This document shows, in pieces, positions 56,666 through 64,000 of a DNA stretch of 64,000 bases. Under the pieces are notes generated by a model. It was not told the origin of the DNA. It worked only from the letters and a program-made list of their open reading frames with translations, and did not search any database. A program made the translations under genes and the position numbers. Where the stretch lies: NCBI RefSeq assembly GCF_002531935.1, contig NZ_NWSV01000004.1, positions 1 to 64,000 of the forward strand, written 5' to 3'. Positions within the stretch are counted from its first letter, which is position 1. Every line of letters begins with the position of its first letter. This DNA is from Rhizobium chutanense. Lineage in GTDB: Bacteria; Pseudomonadota; Alphaproteobacteria; Rhizobiales; Rhizobiaceae.

Positions 56666-57874
56666 CTATCTGTAGGAATAGCCGTGGCTGTGGCGCACGA
56701 GCTTACGCGCCCGCGGCACGTAGCGGCTGGCGGTGAAGGCATCGGCACCGATCACCGCAAAGCGCGGCTCGAACAGCTTGGTGAGCACCGAGACGTCGCC
56801 GTTGGAATCCGTTGCCTCGACCTCGGAATCGACAAGGTCGAAAATTGTGAATTCGGCCGGCGCGCCGACCGAAAGCCGGTTCTCCATCGCCAGCTTGATG
56901 ACAGAGGCCGGCGCATGGGTGACGGCTTCCACCACCTTGTCGAAGGGCATGCCGACGCTGAGCAGCTTCGACATCGTCGTGGCGAGATCCCAGACCGGGA
57001 AGTTCATCGAATGGCCGTGCAGGTCGGTCGAGATCGAGAACGGCAGCAGCCCGCGCGCGATCGCCGCTTCGGCCACCTTGAAGGAGAAGGAGGCGCCGCC
57101 ATGGCCGATGTCGAGGCGGATGCCCTCCGAGGCGCAGCGCTCGGCGAGATAGAAGAGATCCTCGTCCTCCATGATGCTCGAGCCGGCCTTGCCGTTGAAG
57201 CAGTGGGTGACGACATCGCCGGGACCGAGGATCTCCAGCACCTCGTCGTAGAGCGCCGGCGGCTCGCCGACATGGACCATCATCGGCACTTTCAGGATCT
57301 TTGCGATCTTCTTGCCGAGCTTGACGGGGGTGACACCCCAGGAGCCGGTGATGACGTGGCTGGCGCGCACCTTGATGCCGACGATATGGTCGCTGTTTTC
57401 GGCATAGACTTCGAGGATGCGGTCGAGATCGATATCTCTGATGTCCCTGAGTTCGGCGACGCGATTGCAGGCGACGAGGCCGATCGAGCCGAGGTTCAGG
57501 AAGGCCTTGATGCGCTCGCGCGCGGGCTCGATGATATATTCGCGGAAACCGTGGAAATTCGCCTCACCCGCCGAACCGGCATCGACCAGCGTGGTGACGC
57601 CGCGCTCGACGCCGCATTCGGAGGGGCGGATGGAAATATCGGTCCCGCCGTGCCAGATATGCACATGCAGGTCGATCCAGCCGGGTGAGACGAAAGCGCC
57701 CTTGCCGTCGATGCGCGTCACATCCTGGGAAACCGCGAGCGAAGCCCCGATCTCCGCGATCCTGCCGTCGCCATCGACGAGAATGTCGACCGTTCCATCA
57801 GGCGCACCGGCGCCGAAAGCCACAGGTCTGACATTGGCGAGCAGGAGCGGTTTCTTCGCCTGGTCCCCGGGCAT
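56666..57874 (-). CDS. Amidohydrolase/deacetylase family metalloenzyme
   Basis: The protein of about 402 residues has the amidohydrolase metal ligands: HVH in PGWIDLHVHIWHGG, a probable carboxylated Lys in IVGIKVRASHVITG, His in PMMVHVGEPP and in VVTHCFNG, and Asp in RLDIGHGGASF. It matches the group of dihydroorotase-like deacetylases often found with SelA-like enzymes. I chose the ATG at 57874 because AAAGGAA stands about nine bases before it; the ATG at 57883 overlaps that site. Such enzymes remove acyl or ring amide groups from small molecules; the substrate is not known. Confidence 0.85.
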   Translation of the reverse strand: MPGDQAKKPLLLANVRPVAFGAGAPDGTVDILVDGDGRIAEIGASLAVSQDVTRIDGKGAFVSPGWIDLHVHIWHGGTDISIRPSECGVERGVTTLVDAGSAGEANFHGFREYIIEPARERIKAFLNLGSIGLVACNRVAELRDIRDIDLDRILEVYAENSDHIVGIKVRASHVITGSWGVTPVKLGKKIAKILKVPMMVHVGEPPALYDEVLEILGPGDVVTHCFNGKAGSSIMEDEDLFYLAERCASEGIRLDIGHGGASFSFKVAEAAIARGLLPFSISTDLHGHSMNFPVWDLATTMSKLLSVGMPFDKVVEAVTHAPASVIKLAMENRLSVGAPAEFTIFDLVDSEVEATDSNGDVSVLTKLFEPRFAVIGADAFTASRYVPRARKLVRHSHGYSYR

Positions 57875-57974
57875 GATATGCATTCCTTTCGAACTCTCGG
57901 ATATGAATCGCTTCGCATTGCGGTGATCCGTCTGCTGGTCGTTGTGGAGGATGATGGAATCCTGGCGGTTCCGG

Positions 57975-57996
57975 GAATTCCATAATTATGGGATTC
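57975..57996. promoter_or_regulatory. 22-bp palindrome upstream of the amidohydrolase gene
   Basis: The arms 57975-57985 and 57986-57996 pair with one mismatch, around a perfect CCATAATTATGG core. The site lies about 100 bases before the amidohydrolase start and has the look of an IclR-family operator. The IclR gene is the convergent neighbour of the amidohydrolase gene. Confidence 0.6.
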
Positions 57997-58297
57997 AAAT
58001 CTTTATAGGAGAATATAGGCAGCAGCGTCTGTGTCAAGAAAAATGACGTATGATGACTGCGCAATAATGCCTGCGGGCGCGCTGTTTTCGGCAGCGCGCC
58101 CTCGTGCAAAGCAGTTGTTTTCGGTCGAGAAAACGGAACGGTCGAGGCAGACGAGATGGTCCGCATCGGCGAAGGCGTCGATCGCCAGGATCGTACCGTC
58201 GGCGTTGGCGAGCGCGACAACGACACGCTCTTCCGCTGGCGCCGGGCTGACTATCGCCCGCCGGATCGCCGTCGCCTGAAAGCCGTAAAGGGCAATT

Positions 58298-58322
58298 GCC
58301 GGCAGCACCCTGCGCTGCCGGC
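58298..58322 (-). terminator. Hairpin after rhaI
   Basis: GCCGGCAGC and GCTGCCGGC form a perfect 9-bp stem with a 7-base loop, starting eight bases after the rhaI stop. No clear T-run follows on the minus strand. Confidence 0.5.
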
Positions 58323-58330
58323 ATTTAAAT

Positions 58331-59623
58331 TCAGATGATGCCGCCGCCGCCGGCAACCGAAGCCGGGCGCTCGGCCGCCACTTTGTTGCGATAGCCGCTG
58401 GCGCGGTAGGCGGCGATCGGATCGATCGCGCCGCCCGCCCGGCGGCGGGCCTCGGCCAGGATCGGCTCGACATCGGCGCGATAGGCGCGCTTCAGCGTTT
58501 CCGATGCCATCAGCGCGTCATTGTCCTGCTGATAACCCTCGAGCGCCTTGCGGTCGACGAGCAGCGCCTGCGCGTAAGCGCGACGGATTTCGTTGGCGCT
58601 GTTGATCAGGCTTTCGATCGGGTCGGTGACATTGTGCGACTGGTCGATCATATGGGCCGGGTTGAAGTCGTTGACGCCACGCTGCTCGGCATCGACGAGC
58701 TCATTGAAGACCAGGAACAGACGGTAGGGATCGATCGCGCCGGCGTCGAGATCGTCGTCGCCATATTTCGAATCGTTGAAATGGAAGCCGCCGAGCTTGC
58801 CGAACTGGATCAGGCGGGCGACGATCATCTCGATATTGGTGTTCGGCGCATGGTGGCCGAGATCGACGAGGCAATGGGCCTTGGGGCCGAGCGTCTGGGC
58901 AATCAGGTAATTGGTGCCCCAGTCCTGGACGATCGTCGAATAGAAGGCCGGCTCGTACATCTTGTGTTCGGAGAACAGCTTCCAATCGTCGGGCAGCGCC
59001 TTGTAAATGTCCGCCATCGAGGCGAGGTAACGCTCGAATGCCTTGGTGAAATTGCTCTGGCCGGGGAAGTTCGAGCCATCGCCGATCCAGACCGTCAGCG
59101 CCTTCGAGCCGATCGCCTTGCCGATCTCGATGCATTCGAGATTGTGCTCCACCGCCTGGGCGCGTGTTGCCGCGTCGGTATGGCTGAGCGAGCCGTATTT
59201 GTAGGAATGGGCCTGGCCCGGTGCATCGGAAAAGGTGTTGGAGTTCATCGCATCGAAGCCGAGCCCGAGCGCATCGCCCTTGGCCCTCAACTCCCGCGCA
59301 TCCGCCTTGTCCCAGGGAATATGCAGCGAGACACTCGGCGTCGCCTGCGTCAGCTGGTTGATGACGGCGCAATCGTCGAGCTTGTCGAAAATGCCGCGCG
59401 GCTCGCCGCTGCCCGGGAAACGGGCAAAGCGCGTGCCGCCGGTGCCGACACCCCAGGAGGGAACGGCGACGAAGAATTCGCCGACCCTGCGGGTGATAAC
59501 CTCGATATCGACGCCGCGGCGCGCAAGTGTGGCGCCCAGCGCCTCGTAATCGGCTTTCAGCGCCGCTGCCCGCTTGTCGTTTTCGCTCGCGACCAGATCC
59601 TGCGCGATCCTCAGTTCAACCAT
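58331..59623 (-). CDS. rhaI: L-rhamnose isomerase (rhizobial RhaI type)
   Basis: The enzyme converts L-rhamnose to L-rhamnulose. The 430-residue protein is of the alphaproteobacterial catabolic RhaI type: SVSLHIPWDKADARELR, FDAMNSNTFSDAPGQ, WIGDGSNFPGQ, FSEHKMYEPAFYSTIVQDWG, CLVDLGHHAPNTNIEMI and GGFHFNDSKYGDDDLD, the last three carrying metal and substrate ligands. It starts at the ATG at 59623 behind GGGAGGAAG. It follows rhaD on the same strand, with a mosaic palindromic element in the gap, and matches the R. leguminosarum order rhaD-rhaI. Confidence 0.94.
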   Translation of the reverse strand: MVELRIAQDLVASENDKRAAALKADYEALGATLARRGVDIEVITRRVGEFFVAVPSWGVGTGGTRFARFPGSGEPRGIFDKLDDCAVINQLTQATPSVSLHIPWDKADARELRAKGDALGLGFDAMNSNTFSDAPGQAHSYKYGSLSHTDAATRAQAVEHNLECIEIGKAIGSKALTVWIGDGSNFPGQSNFTKAFERYLASMADIYKALPDDWKLFSEHKMYEPAFYSTIVQDWGTNYLIAQTLGPKAHCLVDLGHHAPNTNIEMIVARLIQFGKLGGFHFNDSKYGDDDLDAGAIDPYRLFLVFNELVDAEQRGVNDFNPAHMIDQSHNVTDPIESLINSANEIRRAYAQALLVDRKALEGYQQDNDALMASETLKRAYRADVEPILAEARRRAGGAIDPIAAYRASGYRNKVAAERPASVAGGGGII

Positions 59624-59670
59624 GTCTTCCTCCCGACCTACATCGCGGTCCTGGACGCCCGCTGTTGCAT

Positions 59671-59811
59671 TCCTCATTCCTGTGCTTGTCACAGGAATCC
59701 AGCCACGGCGCGTCTGCGCCGTGAATGACTCACATGTCGCGAGGATGATGTTCTCCCGCGCCCAAAGACTTGGGCGCACTGGATTCCTGTGACAAGCACA
59801 GGAATGAGGGA
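59671..59811. repeat. RIME-type mosaic palindromic element, copy 2
   Basis: The 141-bp element has almost perfect terminal inverted repeats of about 31 bases (CTCATTCCTGTGCTTGTCAC at the left, its complement ending at 59811). It shares with copy 1 the inner hairpins CACGGCGC/GCGCCGTG and GCGCCCAA/TTGGGCGC. It fills most of the gap between rhaD and rhaI. Confidence 0.85.
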
Positions 59812-59850
59812 GGAGAGTAGCGTCCCCGCATCACTCCAAAGGCACGGTCG

Positions 59851-61947
59851 CTACCGTGTAAAACTCTGCACGTTGCCGGCGTCGACATTGATGATGTTGC
59901 CGGTCGATTTTGCCGAGAGGTCCGATGCGAGGAAATAGATCGCCTCGGCGATATCCTCCGGAAACACGTTGAGTTTCAGCATCGAACGCTTGCGGTAATG
60001 TTCCTCGAGATCGTCAACCTCGATCTTCGACGACGCCGCGCGCTGCTCGCGCCATTCGCCGCTCCAGATCTTCGAACCGCGCAGCACCGCATCGGGGTTG
60101 ACGGTGTTGACGCGGATGCCGACATCCGCGCCTTCGAGCGCCAGGCAGCGGGCGAGATGGATCTCGGCGGCCTTGGCCGTGCAATAGGCAGAGGCGTTCG
60201 GCGAAGCGGCAAGACCGTTTTTCGAGGCGACGAAGACGATGTTGCCGCCGAGCGCCTGGCGGCGGAACAGGCGGAAGGCTTCGCGCGAGACGAGGAAATA
60301 GCCGGTCGCCAGAATATCGATATTGCGGTTCCAGGTCGAAAGCTCGGTGGCTTCGATCGGCGCGGAGGAGGCAATGCCGGCATTCGAGACGAGGATATCG
60401 ACGCCGCCGAATTCGACCGACGCTTCCGTGAAGGAGGCGATCACCGCATCTTCCTTGGTGACGTCGAGCCGGACGCTGCGCACGGCGTCGGCGCCATATT
60501 TCTTGACGAAATCGGCTTCGGTGGCTTCGAGCGCCGCCTGGTCGATATCGGCAAGCACCACGCAGGCGCCCTCGCCGACGAGGCGGGCGGCCGTCGCCCG
60601 GCCGATGCCGCCGGCGCCGCCGGTGACGAAGGCGACGCGGCCGGCCAGGCTCTTCGGCTTCGGCATGCGCTGCAGCTTCGCCTCTTCGAGCAGCCAGTAT
60701 TCGATGTCGAAGGCTTCCTGCTCCGGCAGGCCCTGATATTGCGAAACCGTCGAGGCGCCGCGCATGACGTTGATGGCATTGACGTAGAATTCGCTGGCGA
60801 TGCGGGCCGTTGCCTTGTCGCGGGCAAAGGACAGCATGCCGACGCCGGGAACGAGGAAGATGACGGGATTGGCATCGCGCATGGCGGGCGAATTGTCATG
60901 CTTGCAGTCGTTGTAATAGCGGGCGTAATCGGCGCGGTAATCCTCCAGCGCCTGGTCGAGGCCGGCGACGATCGCGTCGACATCGGGCTTGGCCGGATCG
61001 AAATCGACGATCAGCGGGCGGATCTTGGTGCGCAGGAAATGATCCGGGCAGCTGGTGCCGAGCGCGCCGAGCGGGCGCAGATCCTTGGAATTGACGAATT
61101 CGAGCACGGCGTCCTGATCGTCGAAATGACCGAGCTTGCGTTCCTGCTTGCCGATCCGGCCGCGAATCTCCGGCATCAGCCGGGCGGCGATGGCGCGGCG
61201 TTCGGCAACGGGCAGGCTCTGCGTCAGCGCACCGCCGAAAATCGTCTTGCCTTCGGTCTTTTCGGCAAACCAGACGATCGCCTTGTTGATGATATCGAGC
61301 GTCAGCTCGTAGCAGGCCTTGGCGTCGTCAGCCCAGGTGAAGAGACCGTGGCTTTCGAGCACAACGCCCTTGGCGCTCGGGTTCGCCTTGACGAAGGCTT
61401 CGAGGTCGAGGCCGAGCTGGAAGCCCGGACGGCGCCAGGGCAGCCAGCCGATCTCGTTGCCGAAGATCTGCTGCGTCAATTCCCGGGAATTCTTCGAGGC
61501 GGCAATGGCGATGATCGCGTCGGGATGCATGTGATCGACATGGGTGAACGGCACGAAACCGTGCAGCGGCGTGTCGATCGAGGCAGCGCGGCCATTCAGG
61601 TTGAAGGTGCAATGCGGCAGGAAACCGACCATGCGGTCTTCATCCTCGACACCCCGGTAGATGCCCCTCAGCGATTCCAGCTTGTCCTGGTAAAGCGTCG
61701 CAAAACCGTCCAGCTTGATGGTGCCGACGTCGCCGCCCGAGCCCTTGACCCAGAGCACCTTGACCTTGCCGCCGGTCAACGGATCGGTTTCCATCACCTT
61801 CGCCGAGGTGTTGCCGCCGCCATAATTGGTGATGCGCTTGTCGGCGCCGAGCAGATTGGAGCGATAGAGCAGCTTGCCGGGCTCATCGAGGCCCGCCGCG
61901 TAACCATCATCCCACCGGTTTTCCAGAAGCCGGACGTTCGCCGCCAT
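59851..61947 (-). CDS. rhaD: Bifunctional rhamnulose-1-phosphate aldolase/short-chain dehydrogenase
   Basis: The 698-residue protein joins two domains. Residues about 1-400 are a class II aldolase: ITNYGGGNTSAKV, TPLHGFVPFTHVDHMHPDAI with zinc His residues, and VVLESHGLFTW. It should cleave rhamnulose-1-phosphate to DHAP and lactaldehyde. Residues about 430-698 are a short-chain dehydrogenase: the NAD-binding FVTGGAGGIGRATAARL, DILVSNAGIASS and the catalytic YCTAKAAE, which oxidises lactaldehyde. This fusion is typical of rhizobial rhamnose loci. It starts at 61947 behind GGGAGG and is divergent from rhaR. Confidence 0.95.
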   Translation of the reverse strand: MAANVRLLENRWDDGYAAGLDEPGKLLYRSNLLGADKRITNYGGGNTSAKVMETDPLTGGKVKVLWVKGSGGDVGTIKLDGFATLYQDKLESLRGIYRGVEDEDRMVGFLPHCTFNLNGRAASIDTPLHGFVPFTHVDHMHPDAIIAIAASKNSRELTQQIFGNEIGWLPWRRPGFQLGLDLEAFVKANPSAKGVVLESHGLFTWADDAKACYELTLDIINKAIVWFAEKTEGKTIFGGALTQSLPVAERRAIAARLMPEIRGRIGKQERKLGHFDDQDAVLEFVNSKDLRPLGALGTSCPDHFLRTKIRPLIVDFDPAKPDVDAIVAGLDQALEDYRADYARYYNDCKHDNSPAMRDANPVIFLVPGVGMLSFARDKATARIASEFYVNAINVMRGASTVSQYQGLPEQEAFDIEYWLLEEAKLQRMPKPKSLAGRVAFVTGGAGGIGRATAARLVGEGACVVLADIDQAALEATEADFVKKYGADAVRSVRLDVTKEDAVIASFTEASVEFGGVDILVSNAGIASSAPIEATELSTWNRNIDILATGYFLVSREAFRLFRRQALGGNIVFVASKNGLAASPNASAYCTAKAAEIHLARCLALEGADVGIRVNTVNPDAVLRGSKIWSGEWREQRAASSKIEVDDLEEHYRKRSMLKLNVFPEDIAEAIYFLASDLSAKSTGNIINVDAGNVQSFTR

Positions 61948-62004
61948 GTCATCCTCCCATATAGGCTTGTAAGGCGCAGCGATCAGCGCGCCCTTTCGCT
62001 CACG

Positions 62005-62100
62005 ATATCGCGCATCAAAACGGCGCTTGTCAATCGAAAACGATCAAATTCGATTATTGTGCAGCGCAATATGAAAATTTATGATCGTTTGTGATTGACA
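62005..62100. promoter_or_regulatory. Divergent rhaD/rhaR promoters with a large operator dyad
   Basis: TGTCAATCGAAAACGATCA (62028-62046) and TGATCGTTTGTGATTGACA (62082-62100) are inverted copies with two mismatches in 19 bases. Each arm ends in a TTGACA -35 box pointing outward: minus strand 62033-62028 with CGATAT at 62010-62005 (17-base spacer), and plus strand 62095-62100 toward rhaR. An inner repeat AATCGAA/TTCGATT (62032-62038, 62049-62055) is also present. This is the expected RhaR binding region. Confidence 0.7.
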
Positions 62101-62144
62101 GTCTTTAACGGATACGAAATAAATATGACAAGAGGAGGAGCCCA

Positions 62145-62957
62145 ATGCACGAACGCGAACGTCATCGCATTATCTTGAGCGCCGTTCAGGAAAAGTCCGT
62201 CGTCACGATCCAGGACATTTCCGAATTGACGGAAGCTTCTGAAGCGACAATCAGGCGCGACATTGCGGCTCTTCACGTGCAGGGCAAGATCCGCCGTGTC
62301 CGCGGCGGCGCCGAAGCGGTGCATCCGCCCCAGCTCGGCAATCTCGCCGGCCGGCCCTTCCGGGTTTCAGAATCAGTCAATATCGATAAAAAGCGCGCAA
62401 TTGCGCGTGCCGCCGTCGATCTCTGCGAGGCCGGCGACGCCATCATCATCAATGGCGGCACCACGACCTTCCAGATGGTGCATTACATGGCCGGCCACCG
62501 CCTGCAGGTGATGACCAACTCTTTCGCCATTGCCGAACATCTGGTGAAGCATTCCAAAAACACCGTGACGGTGCCGGGCGGCGCGATCTATCGCGAGCAG
62601 AGCCTGATCCTGTCGCCTTTCGACAATGACGCGATCCGCAATTTTTATGCGCGGCGCATGTTCATCGGCGCGCAGGGCATCGGCCCGCTCGGGATCATGG
62701 AGGCGGACGCCCTCATCATCCAGAGCGAGCAGAAGCTGATGCACCAGGCCGACGAACTCGTCGTCATGGTCGATTCAAGCAAATTCAATCGCCGGTCGAG
62801 CCTCATTCTCTGCGCGCTCGACCGTGTTTCTGCGATCATCACCGATGACGGGATTTCGGAAGAGGCGGCTCGCATGGTCGAGAATGCCGGCGTCCGGCTG
62901 ATTGTCGCGAACCCGGTGGCGCAGATCGCGAAGGAGGATTCCTCGTCGGTCGCATGA
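62145..62957 (+). CDS. rhaR: DeoR-family regulator of rhamnose catabolism
   Basis: The 270-residue protein has the DeoR winged HTH at the N-terminus (VVTIQDISELTEASEATIRR, DIAALHVQGKIRRVRGGAE) and a sugar-phosphate-sensing C-terminal domain (DAIIINGGTTTFQMVHYMAG, MVDSSKFNRRSSLILC). GAGGAGG precedes the ATG. It lies between the divergent rhaD gene and rhaS, as in R. leguminosarum, and probably binds the dyad at 62028-62100. A phosphorylated rhamnose intermediate is the likely effector. Confidence 0.92.
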   Translation: MHERERHRIILSAVQEKSVVTIQDISELTEASEATIRRDIAALHVQGKIRRVRGGAEAVHPPQLGNLAGRPFRVSESVNIDKKRAIARAAVDLCEAGDAIIINGGTTTFQMVHYMAGHRLQVMTNSFAIAEHLVKHSKNTVTVPGGAIYREQSLILSPFDNDAIRNFYARRMFIGAQGIGPLGIMEADALIIQSEQKLMHQADELVVMVDSSKFNRRSSLILCALDRVSAIITDDGISEEAARMVENAGVRLIVANPVAQIAKEDSSSVA

Positions 62958-63005
62958 GGCGCCGCCGAGGTGTGGAAGTCTAAATCTTAATGGGAGGAAA
63001 GTGAC

Positions 63006-64000
63006 ATGAAATTCGCAAAGACACTGGCGCTCGGCGCAGCGCTCGCCGTCGCCATGATGGCCGGCACTGCCAGCGCCAAGGACATCAAGATCGGCCTCGT
63101 CGTCAAGTCGCTCGGCAACGGCTTCTTCGACGCCGCCAACAAGGGCGCCCAGGAAGCCGCCAAGGAACTCGGCGGCGTCGAGGTGATCTACACCGGCCCG
63201 ACCTCGACGACGGCCGAAGGCCAGATCGAAGTGATCAACTCGCTGATCGCCCAGGGCGTCGATGCCATCGCCGTTTCGGCCAACGACCCCGACGCGCTCG
63301 TTCCGGCGCTGAAGAAGGCGACCCAGCGCGGCATCAAGGTGATCTCCTGGGATTCCGGTGTCGCACCGGAAGGCCGTATCCTGCAGCTCAACCCGTCCTC
63401 CAACGAGCTGATCGGCAAGATGTGCCTGACGCTCGTCAAGGACCATCTCGACGGTGGCAAGGGCGACTTCGCCATCCTGTCGGCAACGACCACCTCGACC
63501 AACCAGAACATCTGGATCGACCAGATGAAGAAGCAGCTCAAGGATTTTGCCGGCCTCAACCTCGTCACCACGGTCTATGGCGACGACCTCTCCGACAAGT
63601 CCTATCGTGAAGCCGAAGGCCTGCTGAAGTCGAACCCGAACGTCAAGGTCATCGTCGCTCCGACGACGGTCGGCGTTCTCGCCGCTTCCAAGGTCGTCGA
63701 AGACAAGGGTCTCGTCGGCAAGGTCTACGTCACCGGTCTCGGCCTGCCGTCCGAAATGGCCGGCGCGATCAAGTCGGGCGCGACGAAGGAATTCGCCATC
63801 TGGAACCCGATCGACCTCGGCTACTCCGCCACCCAGATCGCCTATCGCCTCGTCAAGGGCGAGACCGACGGCAAGCCGGGCAGCGAAATCGCCGCCGGCC
63901 GCATGGGCAAGATCAAGGTCGGCGACAACGGCGAAGCCGCCATGGCCGATCCCTTCGTCTACAATGCTTCGAACATCGACCAGTTCTCCAAGGTCTTCTG
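63006..64000 (+). CDS. rhaS: Rhamnose ABC transporter binding protein, 3' end outside window
   Basis: About 331 residues are visible, close to full length. The protein has a signal peptide (MKFAKTLALGAALAVAMMAG, then TASAKD) and a type I periplasmic binding fold: IKIGLVVKSLGNGFFDAANK, INSLIAQGVDAIAVSAND, KVISWDSGVAP and VIVAPTTVGVLAASK. GGGAGGAAAG precedes the ATG at 63006. It follows rhaR by 48 bases. In R. leguminosarum the genes rhaT, rhaP, rhaQ, rhaU and rhaK come next; they would lie beyond the window edge. Confidence 0.94.
   Translation, partial: MKFAKTLALGAALAVAMMAGTASAKDIKIGLVVKSLGNGFFDAANKGAQEAAKELGGVEVIYTGPTSTTAEGQIEVINSLIAQGVDAIAVSANDPDALVPALKKATQRGIKVISWDSGVAPEGRILQLNPSSNELIGKMCLTLVKDHLDGGKGDFAILSATTTSTNQNIWIDQMKKQLKDFAGLNLVTTVYGDDLSDKSYREAEGLLKSNPNVKVIVAPTTVGVLAASKVVEDKGLVGKVYVTGLGLPSEMAGAIKSGATKEFAIWNPIDLGYSATQIAYRLVKGETDGKPGSEIAAGRMGKIKVGDNGEAAMADPFVYNASNIDQFSKVF

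Larger units (their letters stand above)
57884..58330. other. Intergenic region between rhaI and the amidohydrolase gene
   Basis: It holds a 22-bp palindrome, a hairpin after rhaI and a minus-strand open frame from a GTG at 58308 to 58003 (101 codons, ...ERVVVALANADGTILAIDAF...). That frame has GC-rich third codon positions like real rhizobial genes. It matches no family I know and lacks a good ribosome-binding site, so it may be a gene remnant or chance. On the minus strand a TTGACA occurs at 58037-58032, with no well-spaced -10. Confidence 0.4.

Noticed and set aside
58005..58037. Sigma-70 promoter TTGACA/TATATT for the amidohydrolase gene
   Set aside because: The spacing between the two boxes is only 14 bases, too short for a standard promoter, so it was left as a note.
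59998..62094. Plus-strand open frame of 698 codons opposite rhaD
   Set aside because: It is the antisense shadow of rhaD, with no recognisable domain, while rhaD shows complete aldolase and dehydrogenase motifs.

Overview
The window looks like about 64 kb of a Rhizobium genome (R. leguminosarum / R. etli group). This rests on high G+C with rhizobial codon use, an asparagine operon laid out like R. etli ansRPAB, an L-rhamnose locus laid out like R. leguminosarum rhaDI/rhaRS, two mosaic palindromic elements of the RIME type, and a very high density of ABC uptake systems. No rRNA, tRNA, insertion sequence, CRISPR array or replication gene was recognised. The replicon (chromosome, chromid or plasmid) cannot be decided from the sequence alone.

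Layout. 1-9.6 kb: the 5' part of a large exported SpvB/FG-GAP protein, a frameshifted SPFH (flotillin-like) gene, two tandem small exported paralogues and a stand-alone ATP-dependent DNA ligase. 9.6-11 kb: an APS kinase followed by a sulfotransferase, a possible self-contained sulfation pair. 11-18.7 kb: a ribose-type sugar ABC operon with an SMP-30 lactonase, divergent from a soluble GAF histidine kinase and a NarL-type regulator. 19-22 kb: an O-methyltransferase, an AhpD-like protein and a TauD-type dioxygenase. 22-27.8 kb: ansB, ansA, ansP and two paralogous GntR regulators. 27.9-36.1 kb: a dipeptide-type ABC operon with a SelA-like PLP enzyme, RidA and an AllE-type cupin. 37-39.4 kb: a TPP riboswitch and thiMED. 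39.6-46.5 kb: a probable chitobiose or GlcNAc-saccharide uptake operon (GNAT, NagZ-like GH3, CBP-like binding protein, two permeases, two ATPases). 46.5-52.5 kb: a spermidine-synthase-like protein, a LysR regulator divergent from choline sulfatase, a sugar isomerase-like protein and an amidase. 52.7-55.7 kb: small genes, a TetR gene with its operator, and a Phd/VapC toxin-antitoxin pair. 55.8-58 kb: an IclR gene facing an amidohydrolase. 58.3-64 kb: rhaI and rhaD divergent from rhaR and rhaS, the last cut by the window end.

The common theme is scavenging: uptake and breakdown of sugars, amino-acid nitrogen, aminosugar saccharides and osmolyte sulfate esters, each with a dedicated regulator. 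The observations most worth following are these: a fossil 3' end of a second allE gene beside ansB, so that allE-tail sequences bracket the ans cluster; palindromic elements placed inside three catabolic operons; a 19-bp near-perfect dyad covering both -35 boxes of the divergent rha promoters; matching operator-like palindromes for the IclR, TetR and toxin-antitoxin regulators; and the frameshift in the SPFH gene. I saw no wholly new defence or mobile system.
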